Below are positions 26,428 to 40,373 of a stretch of 64,000 nt of DNA, in pieces. Where the stretch lies: positions 1 to 64,000 of the forward strand of contig VWZS01002273.1 in assembly GCA_013397075.1 (NCBI GenBank), read 5' to 3'. Origin of the DNA: Rhabdornis inornatus (taxonomy: Eukaryota > Chordata > Aves > Passeriformes > Rhabdornithidae). Position 1 is the stretch's first letter. Every line of letters starts with the position of its first letter. The notes beneath the pieces are model-generated. The model worked only from the letters and a program-made list of their open reading frames with translations, was not told where the DNA came from and did not search any database. The position numbers and the translations under genes were made by a program.

Positions 26428-26453
26428 CTTTTTTTTTTCTTTTTTTTTTTTTT
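26428..26453. repeat. T-rich tract
   Basis: Twenty-six bases of T with one C, about 135 bases after a complementary A-rich tract. Confidence 0.9.
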
Positions 26454-29400
26454 GCTCTGCCCATGTCCCTTCACCTATTATGTCTAAAGTCTGTTTTCCC
26501 TATTTACAACTTTATTTCTACCCTTCGGTACCTTTTCTAAACAACTGCTTCAGCTGTCTTAGAGGATGTGCAAAGTCTTGTTTTTGACTGAGGAAAATGA
26601 AACATTAAAAAGCTGTGCTTAATCACTCAATCTGGAAAAGTACCTTGATGTCAGGAACAGATTATGATTAGCTAGTGTGGTAATATTTTAGAAAACTTAA
26701 ACAAGCAACAACTCCTAAAGCTGAAAATATATAAATTAAAAAACCCAGTCTGTTAGAGTTCTTCAGATTTTCTGAGGAGCAAATCTGATTTTCTTTTACT
26801 TTAAAAGGTTGACTTCAGCAATGACACTTTCAGCATCACTCTGCATCAAGAGACTGTCTCAAAATTAATATGAACCTAGATATGAATTGCTAAATTGAGA
26901 GAAAAACTCCCAGAGTAACCCAAATCTTCTCACTTTTTAATGAAGCAGTCCATATAGGTTTAAAGACATGTTTATAGAATGGGTGTAAATGTATTCTTAA
27001 TTCTTGCTTTATTTTAAAATCTCCATTGCCAGGAACTGTTTACTCAGGCTATGTATTTGACATTAAACTGACAAATCTCATAACTATACATTTCAAAGCT
27101 TGAATGGTGATGTTCTAATAAGACTGACACTGTAATCCTGTCTCTGATAGTCCACAAATGGCATGACGGTATTTATTATTATAGAGAAACCAACATTTAT
27201 TAATTTGTGTCTCAGATTTAACAAGCATGAAAGTACATAGGATAATTTTATTATCATGTTTATCTCAGTAGTTCAACAAGAAAACAGACAAAACTTTCAA
27301 CAAATAGGAGCATGGTTAAATTATGGATTAGTAGTGAACATTACTTAAAAGTAAGGATTTAAGAATATAGCTCCTATACACATCTAACGTCAATACTGTA
27401 CTTCTTACTGTGCTAGGAATTAGAAATAAATGGGAGAGCAAAGAGGAGTCTGTTTTTAACTCTCATATACTCATCTCTCTGCGTCACTATAGCATTATGA
27501 AAGATTTAACTTCCAGTTAACTTGTTGCTGAGGTATCACCACTTCCATTTTCAGCTTTGATTTTTCATACTCACTTGACAGTGCATGCAAATCAATTTCA
27601 CTGGCTTCAAAGCCTTTCATGTGGAATTCATTGTCATTTTGCACACCTCTTTCAGAAGACAGAAAGTGGATGAAAGGCAAATTAAGACAAAAGAAATAAT
27701 TACATATTTCTTCACATAAAATCCTCGCAACCTCTACAACAGATCTGTAAAAAATTAGGAATAAAAAGTGGATACTCGTTCTTAGAAAGTAGGGGTATCA
27801 GTTTATATCCTTAAAACATCCTCTGGCCCCAGGACACCTGTGGAAGGCAAATTAGAGAAAGTCTGAACCACCTGAACCAATATAAACACTCCAAATTTAT
27901 TCAAGTATGGAGACATAACACAAAATTAATTCAAATTTCATCTGCTTTAAAAATTATTTCCTAAACAATAAATTAAACACTGGACTTATGTGCTCAGTAA
28001 GGATTATTTTTAATTATTTGAATTGATATGCCTATGACCTAAAGAAGGAAAGGGCGAAACTGCAAGACCTGTGTCATAAAGAAAATACAATTTAGCAAAA
28101 TCTTTATTGTGTCCCTGTTAAAACTGCATTCTTAATAGAAAATGTTTCCTTAGTGTTAAAAAAACTACTTCAAAGTGAGTATATTTTATGAGATCTGTAT
28201 TTAATTTAATCCCAATTCACAGACAAACAATGTACATTCAATAAATATGTATGTTATCCAGGCTAAAAATACTTGTCAAAGAAAATAACCTGTGATTCCT
28301 TTCTGAAAAATCAGCCTCCTACTAGTTTGATCCTAAATAAGCTGCACAAAATGTATAATCTTGCATAGTCATTAACTATGAGGTGGAAATTCGCAATTTA
28401 CATTTCTATTTTTATTTAAGCAAAAAGTATTTTTGTCTTTCCATTTTGATTACTTTGTTTTCAGAATCAGTTATCTGATACCAGAAAAGTATTTGATCTT
28501 TACCCTGATAAAAAGCCATTTCCAACCCAGCTTCATGGACCTATTTACTGCATCATTACAGAAAGAAAAATATAAAAATATTATTTTCAGTTTTTTATTA
28601 TTTATTTTGTCTACATTAATATTTTTTCAGGCTCTGGCAATTATAGCAAGAGCACAGATTCATTTCTTTAGTTTTAGATTCAGCAATCACGGCCTAGGCA
28701 TTTTGAAGTACGTAGTGTCATGCGTTACCTTATTGACTCTCAGGTTCTACATGCAGAAATCTTTTCTGTGCTACCTGTCAATGTCTGCATTATCATGCCA
28801 CCACATCTCCTTTGGCACTGGTATGTACCTGTGCTGTATCTCCAAATACTGTGGTGTGATTCCACTAATTTGCAGCTGAGAAACATGTTGAATATATTGC
28901 CAGTTTTACAAATTTGACTTTTATTCTCTGCAATGTCATTACCTTCCTTTTTTATAATAAGCATGAAACCACAATGTTTTCGATATACTACTGGTGTAAG
29001 TGTTGTTCACCAAGGCTGACTTAGTATATCATCTCCTATGGTGTTGGGAATTTTGCTTCACATATTGTTAATATTTTCTTCACTCCCATTGATCTTATCA
29101 AATGAAAACTCTCTCAGAGATCTACTTCATATTCCACACTGACCCAAATGTGCCCTACAAAGGTAAATCCATCAGGCAATTTCAATTTGCTGCTCTCATG
29201 CTCCAGTTGGAGTCTACCAGACTAAAGTTCCTAAAAGAAGGGCCATCTTATTAAATTTAATCATCTGCGTGAACTGATAAATGCCCTTCCACCTGACCTT
29301 AATTGGAAAATTAATTTTGTTCTACATCTCTTTTCAGCAAACAGACAACTTCAAATTCTTTATTCAAGGGATCTAACTTGGAGCATCTGTATCTGTTAAC

Positions 29401-30130
29401 AAAAATACTATATTTGAAAACTTTGGTACCAAAAATACTAGTATTTGTACTGTATAGATGAGGGGCTTTTTATGGAAAAAAAATGCATACGCATCTGAAA
29501 CAAGTTTTCTTATATGTGTATCTACACACACATACATATTTATATATGCTAATGTATGTGAAAGAGAAACATACTTGAAAGGTCTTGAATCTGATAGTTT
29601 AAATCTATCTGGTGTCTCATCTGGATGACAATGAACTTGAAGTGTTTCACAGTTCTGCCAAGGAAGTTTTGCTCTGTTTTAATCAGTTCACTTTGAAAGT
29701 AGATATGGGAGCAAAAGATTAATGTATACAGTCATAGCAAAATCTTCTCTGTTCTTCAACAGCTCTTCAGATAATTCAGATATTACCCACATGGAAAGTG
29801 TCTCCTGTTGAGCACTGGAAACAATTCCTATTAGTTTCTTTACAGATATTTCTTTAGCTGAAAGAGAAGGTGAATTGATTTCTTCTCTTCCTGATGAGCT
29901 AGAATCACAATGCATTTCTGAGTTGAATGAATATCAAAGTTTAACATATCTTTAAGTCCGGTTGAACTTCATTTCTTTTGACATGTTAAAAAAGTTATTT
30001 ACTCAAAATTTTATGGTGCTTCCAGTTTGGAATTTATTTTGGTGTTAGTGATTCCCCCGTGACATACTTCTGAAATGTGCCTTGGTCAGTGTGTACTACA
30101 TACAAAGAAGAGTACTAAATACTCAATAGC

Positions 30131-30735
30131 ATCTCTGTGCCTTCCATTACCAGGACACCCATCCAATTCAGCAGTGGCTCCATCTATTCCCTGGTATTCC
30201 TTTTGCTGATGATGTACTTGTAAAAGCCCTTCTTGTTATCCTTGATGTCCCTTGTCAGACCCAGCTCCAAGTGGGCCTTGGCTTTTGTCACATCTCTGCA
30301 TACTGTGATTATATTTCTATAGTCCTTCCACGTGTCCTGTCCACTTTTCACATCCCATAAATATTTTTCTCCCATCTGGGATTTCCTAGAAGCTCCCTGC
30401 TTATCCATGGAGATTTTCATCCCCCTTTGCCCAATTTTTTCATCGTGGGGCTACTCTGGTCTTGAGCTTGGAGGAAGGGATGCTTAAATATGGCCCAGCA
30501 TTTCTAGAGTCCTGTCCTTTGGGATACCTCCAAGTAGATCTTTGAATCTTGAGGCCGAAGACAGCTCTCAGGAAGGTCAGGATTCTGGGCCTGCTTACTG
30601 CTTTGCTTTATCCATGCAGGATCCTGAGTTCCAGTGTCTCATGACCACAACTTGGCATGACTTTATGTTTCCAAATTCAGGTTTAAGTTTTCTGGGTTTG
30701 CAAAACTCCTTCCATTGCAACTTGGCTCAATTACA
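30131..30735 (-). mobile_element. CR1 LINE, internal ORF2 fragment (pseudogene)
   Basis: Read on the minus strand, this matches the part of CR1 ORF2 between the endonuclease and the reverse transcriptase. The clearest piece is the minus-strand frame 30184-30420, which contains the family's DNKKGF(F/Y)KYI box (here DNKKGFYKYI) and, before it, a CRDVTKAKAHLEL stretch that CR1 proteins share. Further upstream in element sense (plus 30440-30735) the match continues through the TTGAGCTTGGAGGA block to the endonuclease C-terminal region, but in broken frames. The fragment stops at about 30131, before any reverse-transcriptase catalytic motif, and the CR1 3' terminus is missing. It is dead. The identification rests on recognised family sequence; the two ends are approximate. 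Confidence 0.85.
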
Positions 30736-33700
30736 AAGTTAAACATAAGGAGGGCAGAGAAAGACACTAGCCCAGTTGTTCCTTCACTTGTGTAAGCCTA
30801 GGCTCCTTCTGCATGACCAATAATCTTTTGGCTTTTTAGTGCTTGCAGAGACATAATAAGCTCTGCAAGGCCTGATTTGAGGGATAATAATGACCTCCAT
30901 TTATAATTTTATGCTTTGAGGTGGAATTTTCAACTCTGGTTCCATTTCAACAACTTTATTTTGTCTAGGATGTTCAAACTTTAGTGTTGTTCTTTGAGTG
31001 CAACATCAAAATAAGGAGAGACTTAAATTAGAAAATAATATTGTTCTGAAGATTAATTGACATATTGAACTGCACACAACTGCAGTAACAGAACAGTGTA
31101 ATGATGCTAAAGACGTGAGATTAATTGCTCCGTCACACTCATTTTTAATGAAGAGTAACAACTGAGCTGACAGGCTAATTATTATAGTTTTCCAGGTCTC
31201 TGTTATAATAACAGTTATAATGTAACTCGTCAATCAAAATATAACCCTTATAAGGCTTTACTCTTTAAAACTCCAGACCTATTTTGTCATTTAAAGGACA
31301 GTGACTCCTGACAGTCACAGACCAAGGGCACTTTGACAACTGATCCTCCCTTTTACATTTCAAGTTAGAGCTTCAAAATTAAGAGTTGATTAATGAAAGA
31401 AACTTTCTAGATTAATTTTATAATTGTGTCTGGCAATAAAATTTGGAACAGATGTCTGTTCTTAGCTTTTCCACTATTTAGAACTTTCTACAGATATGTA
31501 TTCAGGGAGTCCAGGACAGATATCTACAGCAGAGCTGGAACTAGAGGTGGAGCTGCCGCATTTCATTGGTGATTGTCTGTGAATTTTGGGACAGAATCAA
31601 TAGCAATGTTCAACTTTAGATTTTTTTTTAATTTGTTTATTTGTTGGTTGGCTGACTGGTGTGTGAATGAAAAAGGCTATTTCCAGTAATAGTTATAAGA
31701 CAAGACAGGAATTTTGAATACAGTTTAATCAACAGTGTCTACTTGGAAGAAAAAAGCAGCAAAAATTATGAAAAGCACCTCAAAACCCCTCATGCTTACA
31801 AGTCTAATTTTATTTCCATTACAAAGAACAAGCAGCTTCCTAATATCACCAGCCAATTTAGGTTCATGATGTGTAACACATCCTTCCCAATTCAACTTTT
31901 TGTACTTTTAAAAAATACTTCAATTAGAAATTGTTCTTCATTCATTATTAAATCTAAATAAAACAGAAATCCACAACCTCTTCCTTTTTTTTTGTTTTAA
32001 GGAAAAGGTCTGTATATCATGAAAGATAGAAAACTTTCCCAACTCTGAGTTTTTGTCCGGATCTTGCATTGAAACATATGTGCCTAATACAAGTGAAAAA
32101 AAAGCTTGAAATATATAGACTTGGCATGTCAAGTAGTCCAAGTTGCAACCCATAGCCCAAGTGTGGTTAAACAAAAGAAAGATGGAGAAAGGAAAAAAAT
32201 ATCAGCTATTTGCTCAGTGAAAAATTTCACCAACACTAGCACTTACCCATTAAACTGTTTGTATTTGTTTTTTTCTTATTTTTATAAGTTTGATTGAATG
32301 GAAAATATAGGTTTCTGCAACTTACAGGCTTAAGGCTGAAGTAAAGCCTGGCCACAGTTACAAAAATATAATTTCACAGTAATGCATTTGCAAATATGGT
32401 ATGGTGATAACATCTCACCTTTTTAGATCTCTGGTCTGTGAATTTTATGAGCCTGTGGGCCTGTGTTGGCACTCTGAACTCAGTGAGAGCTAATTTTCAG
32501 CAGTTTGTGTTTCTTATAGATATATTCTTTCCCCTCAGGCTTGTTCACTTCTCCTTAGACCTGAATAATTGGACAATAGCATCACCTTTATCTTATCTCA
32601 AATTCCCTTAGGGAGCTTAACTCAGCAAAGTTCCCCTCAGGAGGCATATTCAGGGAGGAGTGGGCTTTGGTGGTTGCAGCTTCCTCATAGAGTTTTGCCA
32701 TAATGGGCAAAAAGTCCTTCTTAACAATGTTTAAGCTGTTAACCATTACATTTTAGCCTCTCACATGGTGCTTGCTGATGTCATTGCCAAAGTTATCAAT
32801 GTCACCCAAGACAGAGACACTGCAAATTGATGTCCTTGCTCGAGCACACAAGGAGTCCTCCAAGAATGTCTAACTTGTATGGTTGGAGCATAGTGCAGTG
32901 ACAAATGGTTCAGACCCTTTGTCTACACAAAGTCACATGTTGCAATCCTTGGAACAGGCCTCAGAAGTTGGTTTGTCATGCTCTAGCTCTGCTTTGGCCA
33001 AAACACACAGTGCTGAAGTGCTACAGGCTTTCGTCTTTCTCAGTCAATATCTTTCATCTCATCTCACCAAAGAATGTTTCTTTTTTATCCCTATCCCTTC
33101 TTTTGATGTCCAAACTCATCTTTCACCATTGCCTCAGAGAAATGCCTTAAAAGAGCTTTCTCTGTTAGCCGTTTTTATGTGGGTTGACTCTTTCATAAGC
33201 TTTTTTTAAAATCTGTTTTATTGTTCTAATATTTTTCAGTGACAATAATATACATTTATACAATTTTATTAAATATATTCTATATTCTTTCTCAGCATGA
33301 TATCAGTCTTAATTTACTACATACTGCTGTTTGATTGCCTGTTTTGTTGGAGAAATAGAGAACAATTAAAATACAATCCTTGATTAATTCATTGGGAAAA
33401 TACATAGCGGGGGAAGGGAGTTGGTTGTTTGGGTTTTTGTTAGCATTTTTCCTTGCACAGTTCTCCTTTTAAAAACCTGGGTTGCTGTCATACAAAATCT
33501 AAAAGCTGACAGAATCAAACAATTCATTAAATGCTGACTGGGAGGCTGTGTATGAACTCTAGTTTCAGCAGCAGATCTGTGCAGTTTGCTTTTAAAGTTC
33601 TAATTCATATAATGCAAGTGAAGAAATCAGTATACTTACAAGGCCTGGCCTTAACTCTGCTCTTTAGAGTAACGTGGAAAATACTTACAGAATAGCTTCC

Positions 33701-34342
33701 TTCACCTTTTTTTCTGTATCTTTCTTGATCTGAAGACAGGTAACCAACTTGTGTTGACTTAATTTCTTCAGGTTCTTGTTTCAGATTAACTTCTCATTAC
33801 ATTAACATTTGTTTCCATAATTGTTGTACACACTCAGTTAGAGGTGAACACTGTAAGCTGCAAGATTCCACCACCTACCTGTGGGAGGAGATTTACCAGA
33901 AGTTGATAATCACTCAGTTTCTGTCCTGAAGGTACCACAACAACAAGCTGTCATAAAACTGAGGAATGCCTAAGGAAACAGAGGTTATATTCATCGAATA
34001 TTGCATGAGCACATAAGGAAGGACTGCAGTACACCGCAGTGGCAATCAGGCATCTCCCACAGCACTGAAAACTATTACTTGCCAAACTGAAGTGGGTGTT
34101 TTTGTGTGTTTGTTGGTGTCTTTATTTTGGATGATTAGTGTGCATTCTTTCCTTATTGTTAGGTAGATCCAAATAAATTGTATTCTGATTAAGTACATCA
34201 AAAATTCAAAAGTTAAAGAGTTTGTAAGAATCAAAAGCCCAATAAGGAATATATTTTATTTTCCTTACTTATCTAAATCAGATATTTGCATCTAGTCATA
34301 ATTGTGAGCAGGTTAATTTCTCTCTCTATCTCTCTCTTTTTT
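30736..34342. other. Unique AT-rich sequence with a possible regulatory element
   Basis: No transposon recognised. The part from 31051 to 31396 is rich in ATTA-core words and is flagged separately. The frame at 32883-33209 (108 codons) and its overlapping partner at 32905-33150 have no recognisable domain. A CT-rich run (34318-34342) leads into the next assembly gap. Confidence 0.5.
31051..31396. promoter_or_regulatory. Possible distal regulatory element rich in homeodomain-like sites
   Basis: The segment contains GATTAATTGACA (31051), AGATTAATTG (31118), GCTAATTATTAT next to a TALE-like CTGACAGG (31167-31185), and TTGATTAATGA (31386). Spacing is irregular and no repeat family is visible. 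The pattern resembles vertebrate enhancers bound by homeodomain proteins, but it is inferred only from short words in AT-rich DNA. Confidence 0.2.
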
Positions 34343-34371
34343 NNNNNNNNNNNNNNNNNNNNNNNNNNNNN
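34343..34371. other. Assembly gap (29 N)
   Basis: Flanked by a CT/T-rich run on the left and T on the right, so the gap probably sits in a polypyrimidine repeat that failed to assemble. Confidence 0.99.
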
Positions 34372-37300
34372 TTTTTTTAGCAATGTGTGTCTTAACTTCT
34401 GGAATCAGGGCTCAGAAAGCCAGTAAAACCATAATTACCTTTTGAAAAACTCGTAAAACCAGAAAAACCCATGGGAAAAAAGAACAAAACCTTTGAGTAA
34501 GTATAGACTACATTTAAAACCTAATTCTAGTGATAGTTTTTAGTCTTTTTAGAAAAGTCAACATGAATTCCTTAACTTGACAAGTTTTAGGAAGCTGTAG
34601 CCAACAAATCCACAAAAAAAATTACAGTGAGCTGGAGAGATTGCATTTTCTGTAAAATACCTAAATACTAGTTTCATGTTCTGAAAATATTGTAAAATTA
34701 ATGGAAAAGAGAACTAACCTCTTGCAGGTTAAAATCTACACAGATGAATATTCTAAAATGACACTGGTACCTGAATTTTAAGTAATCAAAAGTAGGAGAG
34801 AGTATGAAAGAGCTATAAACAGGATAGCACAAGCACATGAAAAAACCCAGAGATAAGACATACATGAAGAGTATCCAAAAAGCAGCCAGAATGTGCAACG
34901 TAAGTCTAATAGGGTAAAGACTGGAAGTCTGGATCCATATCATCCACTGATATATATGCACCCTGATACTCAGTAACACATAACCTTTAGAAGGCAGACT
35001 ACAGAAATTATGTCAGAGTTGAGTTAATCATATGGCAGCATTTTTGGAGGTGCCAGGTAAAATGACAGTGCTTAGCAAATTTATCCTAAATAGTTGCTGC
35101 TGCTTAATGGATTTCTTAGCAACAAAAGAACCTTTATGTAAAGGTCCTCCTGCACTGCAGAAACATAATGAAATTATGCTTCGGTGAAATTAACTTCTCC
35201 ACTTTACAAAATGACATTGTCATAGAATTTAAATTTCAGACTTGAAAATATCAGGATGCATATACTCAGAGACATACAGAACAATATAACACAAATTACC
35301 TGTATTCTTCAACTTTTCCTGGTAGTTTTATTCCTGGAACCAAATGCATGACATAGACGAAAAATATGATCAGATATTATCAAATCACTTCTCTAGAACA
35401 ACTGTCTCTTAAGAAACTTTGTCAGCTAAAGAAAAGATCAAAAAGTTATTTCTTCTCCAAAAACACAAATCAACATCCACTCAGACATCCAGGAAAATAG
35501 AATTACAGGGGTGGATTTTGTAACAAGTCCAAGAAAATCAGCCTTAAAGAGAGATACTTGTAAGTACTTTCTCTGAAAATGTTTTAGTTTTGCTTCTAAG
35601 GAGTCTTTATATCTTGAATGGTTGGGAAACGTGCTATGTGCATTCCTATTTTGTTTATCAGAACAAAAAATATTTTCAAATTTCAGATTCTTCTTTTAAT
35701 TAAAAATCCCACAACATATTGAAGCTTATACAAAGTTCTGGAGTACTTTCCTGAACAAAAAAAGAGATTGCATTTAATATAGGGGAAAATGTATCATATG
35801 ATATGTATTATAGAGTATCCACATTCAGAAGTAAGGTGGCTAAGGATTCATTCTTGTGCACAAAATGATGGGATTGCAATTGTGTATTTAAAGATATCTT
35901 CAATGTAAAAAGCTGATTCAATTTTAAATCATTTTCAAATAAATCAGGAAGATATGAAGCTGAAGTTATAGTGACAAAAGTTACACTTGAAACTTTCTCA
36001 CTTCTGAGTACTTCTGCCTGCCACCTCAATAATGTTTTAACTTGTTTTTTAAATGAAATATTTTTATATAGTAAGAGATGTATCTATAATTAAGGATGCA
36101 TAGTAGTTTCCATTTCCCCATGGGTTTATGTTGCTTTTAACTTTCAAAAAATATGCCAGATAATTTTGCATTTGCTGCCTTTGCTTGTTGGTTGAGGGTG
36201 GTTGGTTGGTTGGTTGGTTGGTTGGTTGGTTGGTTGGTTGGTTGGTTGGTTGGTTTTTTCTTGGGATTTTTCAGTTTGCATTTTGAGGGGTTTGTTGCTC
36301 GTTTGTTTTTTAGTTTTCTTAAATCTGACCAGGGAAAGTTGAAGTAAAATCATTACTTGTTAAAATTATAACTTGTTAATGCTTTGTTACTTTTTGACAT
36401 AGAATACCATTCATAGCTTACTCCAATTTTTCTGAATTTGCTTCAAATCAGCTCTGTAGCTCACTGACTGTAACATCAGTTATAATTAATTATCTGAGAA
36501 ATAGTACAAGGAGAGATTGGTATAAAGATATGTTTTATTTCAGCATAAAATGAAGAAACGTATCTTTACCTCTGGATGAATTGGGAATATATATTGATCC
36601 AAAACTGGAATAAAACTTGAATTCTTGCCTCTGTTCTCTACTATTATTCCTCAACAATTCTGTATGCAAATTTCTTAATCTAAAATATGTTGTTGCTTAA
36701 AAATAATGTAGAAGAAAATGTTTTAGGTTTGAATGAATATACTTTATTGGTTAAATTCTGCATTGTCAAAATAGTCCACATTTCATATTCTTTAATACTA
36801 AACCTATATTGTGTTATATCAAGCAAGGACATTTGTTCCACTTTTTAAAAATATGCAATTTACAATATCAAATCGACATGAAAAATATGATGCTGATACT
36901 ATGGATTTGTTCTGTATGTTATGCAAGTCTTCTCCCAAAATAATTAAAATTATTTTAAAATAACAAAACTAGTTATATCTGTCAGCTTTGAAAAATGTTA
37001 TTAGTAGAAAAAATTTAAAACAGAAACTCTCTGAAAATATGCAGTGTTGTAGGATGACATCACTGCTACTAACACTGGATTAATTCTAGGGAGCAGATAG
37101 ATTAAATTAAGCAGTTTTATTTTGCCTCTGAAGTCCAGTGGACAGACACACCTGAATCTCCATGCCAACTCATTTTTGTCTATAGCATTTGCAAAATTTC
37201 AGCCTTTCTGCTTTTCTAATAAAGATTTGCTTTGCCATGGTAGCGTTTTTATCTTCTGTGGATAACTTTCTTTTTCTTCAGTAGTTGCATGAAGAGAGTT

Positions 37301-40300
37301 TCTAACAACAAAATTTGTGTTCAACTGAGATACAGCAGTTGATACTGAAATAAATTAACAACTGAAAAGTTCCAACCTTTACCACTGACTAATTGGTTTG
37401 ATTTGATTACCATTGATTTGGAAGAATTTATGTAGAATAACATCTGGAGTTAGGGAAATTTTAAAAAACTAAATCAATGAAAATAAAATACGTATATACA
37501 TTTTCACCCCTTGAAATTTATGTGCAACAGGACTTCAATTTTGCTGCTTATCAGAGAAGTTTAACTTAGTTTCACTGTTTATAAGAGAGGATACAGATAA
37601 TGAGCGACTGTACAGTGATTCATGAGACCAGTGTTCTGTTTCCCTCTGAGGAACAGACAGCTCTTCAGATGTCAAATATTTTTATCCATGTCTGAAGCTT
37701 TAAAACAGTGATACTAATATTTAAAGTCTAAATAGTCAAAACAAACAATGAGTAGTTATATTTATTCAGAATTTAATTCACCCACTGGTGAGAAAGTACC
37801 TAGAGAACTAAATTACAAGAAATTAATTGAAAATTTCGTTTAAGTTGTTGACTACTTTCATGCAAATAAATTTAAATAAAAAATAACCTAAGCTTATAAT
37901 TCAGGAAAGCTTAAATGTAACAATTTTGGCTTGAAATTTGTGGAGACTGCACGCATGAAAACTGCCAGAATGACATTAAAATATGTACTTAATTTCATCT
38001 ATCTTATAAGCAAATTTGATAAATGTATTCATAACACAAGTTAAAGAATCAAATTTTTTATACTCCTGATTGAGAAATGGATCCAGGGAACTCTATCTTT
38101 TCACAAGGATGACCTGAGTAGGGAGTTTTGTTTAACTAGATTTCAATTTCAATGAGAAATGTTGGATTTGCTATAGAAATTACTGTTTTATATCATGAAG
38201 GAAATAAAATTTGGTGGTCACAGTTGGGCCCTTTCAGTTTTTAAAATGTATTTATGAATCTCAAATCTTTTGCCTGAACATAATTTTACCCTCAGCATCC
38301 TTGTGACAATCATATAGAAGAAGCTAATTAAAAATATTTTCATAGATGAGGCCACAAAAATAACCTTGTATCAAGAATTTTTTTGACACTGAGTTACTTT
38401 GGCTCCAGTCATACACCCTGTGAGAGGAGGAAAACACATGAAGAGGAAGAATGTTGAGGACAGAGAAATTAGTGACTGTGGCTTTCTGAACTCACTTAAA
38501 ATACATACGTGTGTGACTCAGGAAGTCAACTGCAAATTAAATAATCCAATTTTTAAATTACTATATAAAAAAGTGAAACTTTGCATTTTCCTGAAAATTG
38601 GTAGAAGACATGATCATGACAATATGACTGCTAATGTAGAGTCATATTTACCCAATTTTTCATGTCCCCATAGAATGCTTCCAGAGAGAGGTATACAGGA
38701 AAAGAAAATGTGATAGCTCCTATTTATTTATTTATTTCAAACATTCTTTTAAAAAATTATTTATCAGATGTGTGTGCTTAGACCAAAAGAGTACTTTTCC
38801 AAGGACTTTTGTTGCAAAATAATATATTTAAGACTTCAGAATTTGTAAAAATCTTGTACTTATATACAGAATGTTCTGCTTCAATTGTGTCCTATTTGAC
38901 AGTTTAAAAACAGTGACAGGTAAAATATCTTTTCTGCTACTATCATATGTCTTTATTTACAAGATTATGAGAAATTTGGCACATTGCAAAAATTTTTCCA
39001 TGTTTTGAATTTTAAAGCACAGGATAACCAGAAGTTAAGAAATAGAAAAAACTCAGGGTAGTATATTAAGAAATACAAAATGAATTAAAAGGTGTCCTTC
39101 TGGAGGTGAGTAGATGGTAAATGAACTCTCCCACTGAACTGCAAGGGAGATGTGCCTTCACAGACCTCTAAGCTAGATTCTTCAGTGTGAAATTATTTCA
39201 AACAAATAGGGCAAGAGAAGTTTAGCAATGTAATTTTTATAGCATATAATTTGCATATAGCATTCTCCTTTTCTCAGGTAATATTACAGATCTCTGACAG
39301 ATCTGGAGACAGGAAAACACCTCAAAGTCTCTATGGCCAAGGAAACCTACTAGATGGAAGGAGAGAATAGCAGCTACAGCTGTAGAAAATATTTGGATGA
39401 TATCCTAACTTCTCCCTCACTTCACACAAGGTCTTCCACTGCCTTTTGTATTGATGGTGTCTCCTGCAATTCCTTTTGCCTGGATTTGAGCTACCAGATC
39501 TCTAGTGACCTCATCAATTCTTCATTTTGTCATATTTTATTTCCTAAAACATTTAATATACTTTAGAAATTCTGCTTTTCTGAAATTACCCTTCAACCTT
39601 GTGTTTCCATAATTGCATTGCCTCCTTTCTACATTTTGAAACTGATCACAAAACTTTTGGCTGATGCAATGTAAAGAATGCCCTTTCTCTGCTTTCATAT
39701 TTCATATGTTTTCCAAGCAATGAATTTGATCAGTGGTCCAATTACAAAGGCAGAAGTACAGGATAGCCAGCTTTGAAGAATGCGACTCGGTTTGCAATGA
39801 TGCTTACATTATAGGTAAAAATAAAAGCTGGGGTGTTTTGTTTGCTTGTTTGTTTTTCTTCGGGCTTCTAGTTTTGTTTTGTTTTGACCTCAGATAATGG
39901 ATAGCATAAACAATAGAAACTGGTGAGAAATGGAAGAAAAAAGAAAAAGTCTATTACATTTACATGGAAACCAAACCAGTGGTACCTATGGTTCTACAGA
40001 TGTACTGCATCATCTTAAAATAATGTACAGGAGAACTAATTGTCTGGTCTTGAATTAAACACATTAAGCACACTAAAAAAAATATGGAAGGAAAGTAATT
40101 GTTGTGCTATTCCAGTAATGAGTTTAAAAATACAAGAATCTTCAAAATAGATTGTGCTGTGTGTTTTTGAGTAATTTTCTGTGTCCATGCGATCTCTAGA
40201 TCAAGACCACAGAAACTGAGTACATCAGTGAATGACAGGTAATTCCTGGATAGTAAAGGACCTGGGAGAAAAGATGAGCATTTATCTTTCATAGTGATCT

Positions 40301-40373
40301 GCTGATTAGGGTGGCAATAAAAAGTGATGTATAATTTAAAAGTCACCACAGACATGATCATTAAAAAAGATGA
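34372..40373. other. Unique AT-rich sequence, no gene seen
   Basis: Six kilobases of AT-rich sequence with no transposon recognised. It holds the GGTT microsatellite, a short ATTT run at 38718-38736 and TTTG-rich runs at 39834-39886. The frame at 38399-38713 (104 codons) has no recognisable domain. Confidence 0.5.
36199..36255. repeat. (GGTT)n microsatellite
   Basis: About 14 near-perfect copies of the tetranucleotide. Frames across it read as Gly-Trp-Leu-Val or Gln-Pro-Thr-Asn repeats and are artefacts. The same motif occurs in the other orientation at 43793-43837. Confidence 0.97.

Larger units (their letters stand above)
21869..30130. other. Unique AT-rich sequence, no gene seen
   Basis: About 8.3 kb with no transposon recognised. 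It holds a pyrimidine tract (22194-22247), a nine-base perfect inverted repeat at 24411-24435, and opposed A-rich and T-rich tracts (26256-26292, 26428-26453). The longest frame in the window, 28433-28879, opens at TTG; its first ATG is at 28534, giving 115 codons of hydrophobic, low-information peptide in AT-rich DNA. I consider it chance. Confidence 0.5.

Noticed and set aside
28433..28879. Longest open frame in the window (148 codons, plus strand)
   Set aside because: It opens at TTG; the first ATG is at 28534. The peptide is hydrophobic and compositionally biased as expected from T-rich DNA, has no recognisable domain and overlaps another open frame at 28720-28917.
29688..29915. Minus-strand 75-codon frame with fairly protein-like composition
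   Set aside because: It opens at ATG, but no family is recognisable and no flanking exon-like frames or splice pattern can be supported.
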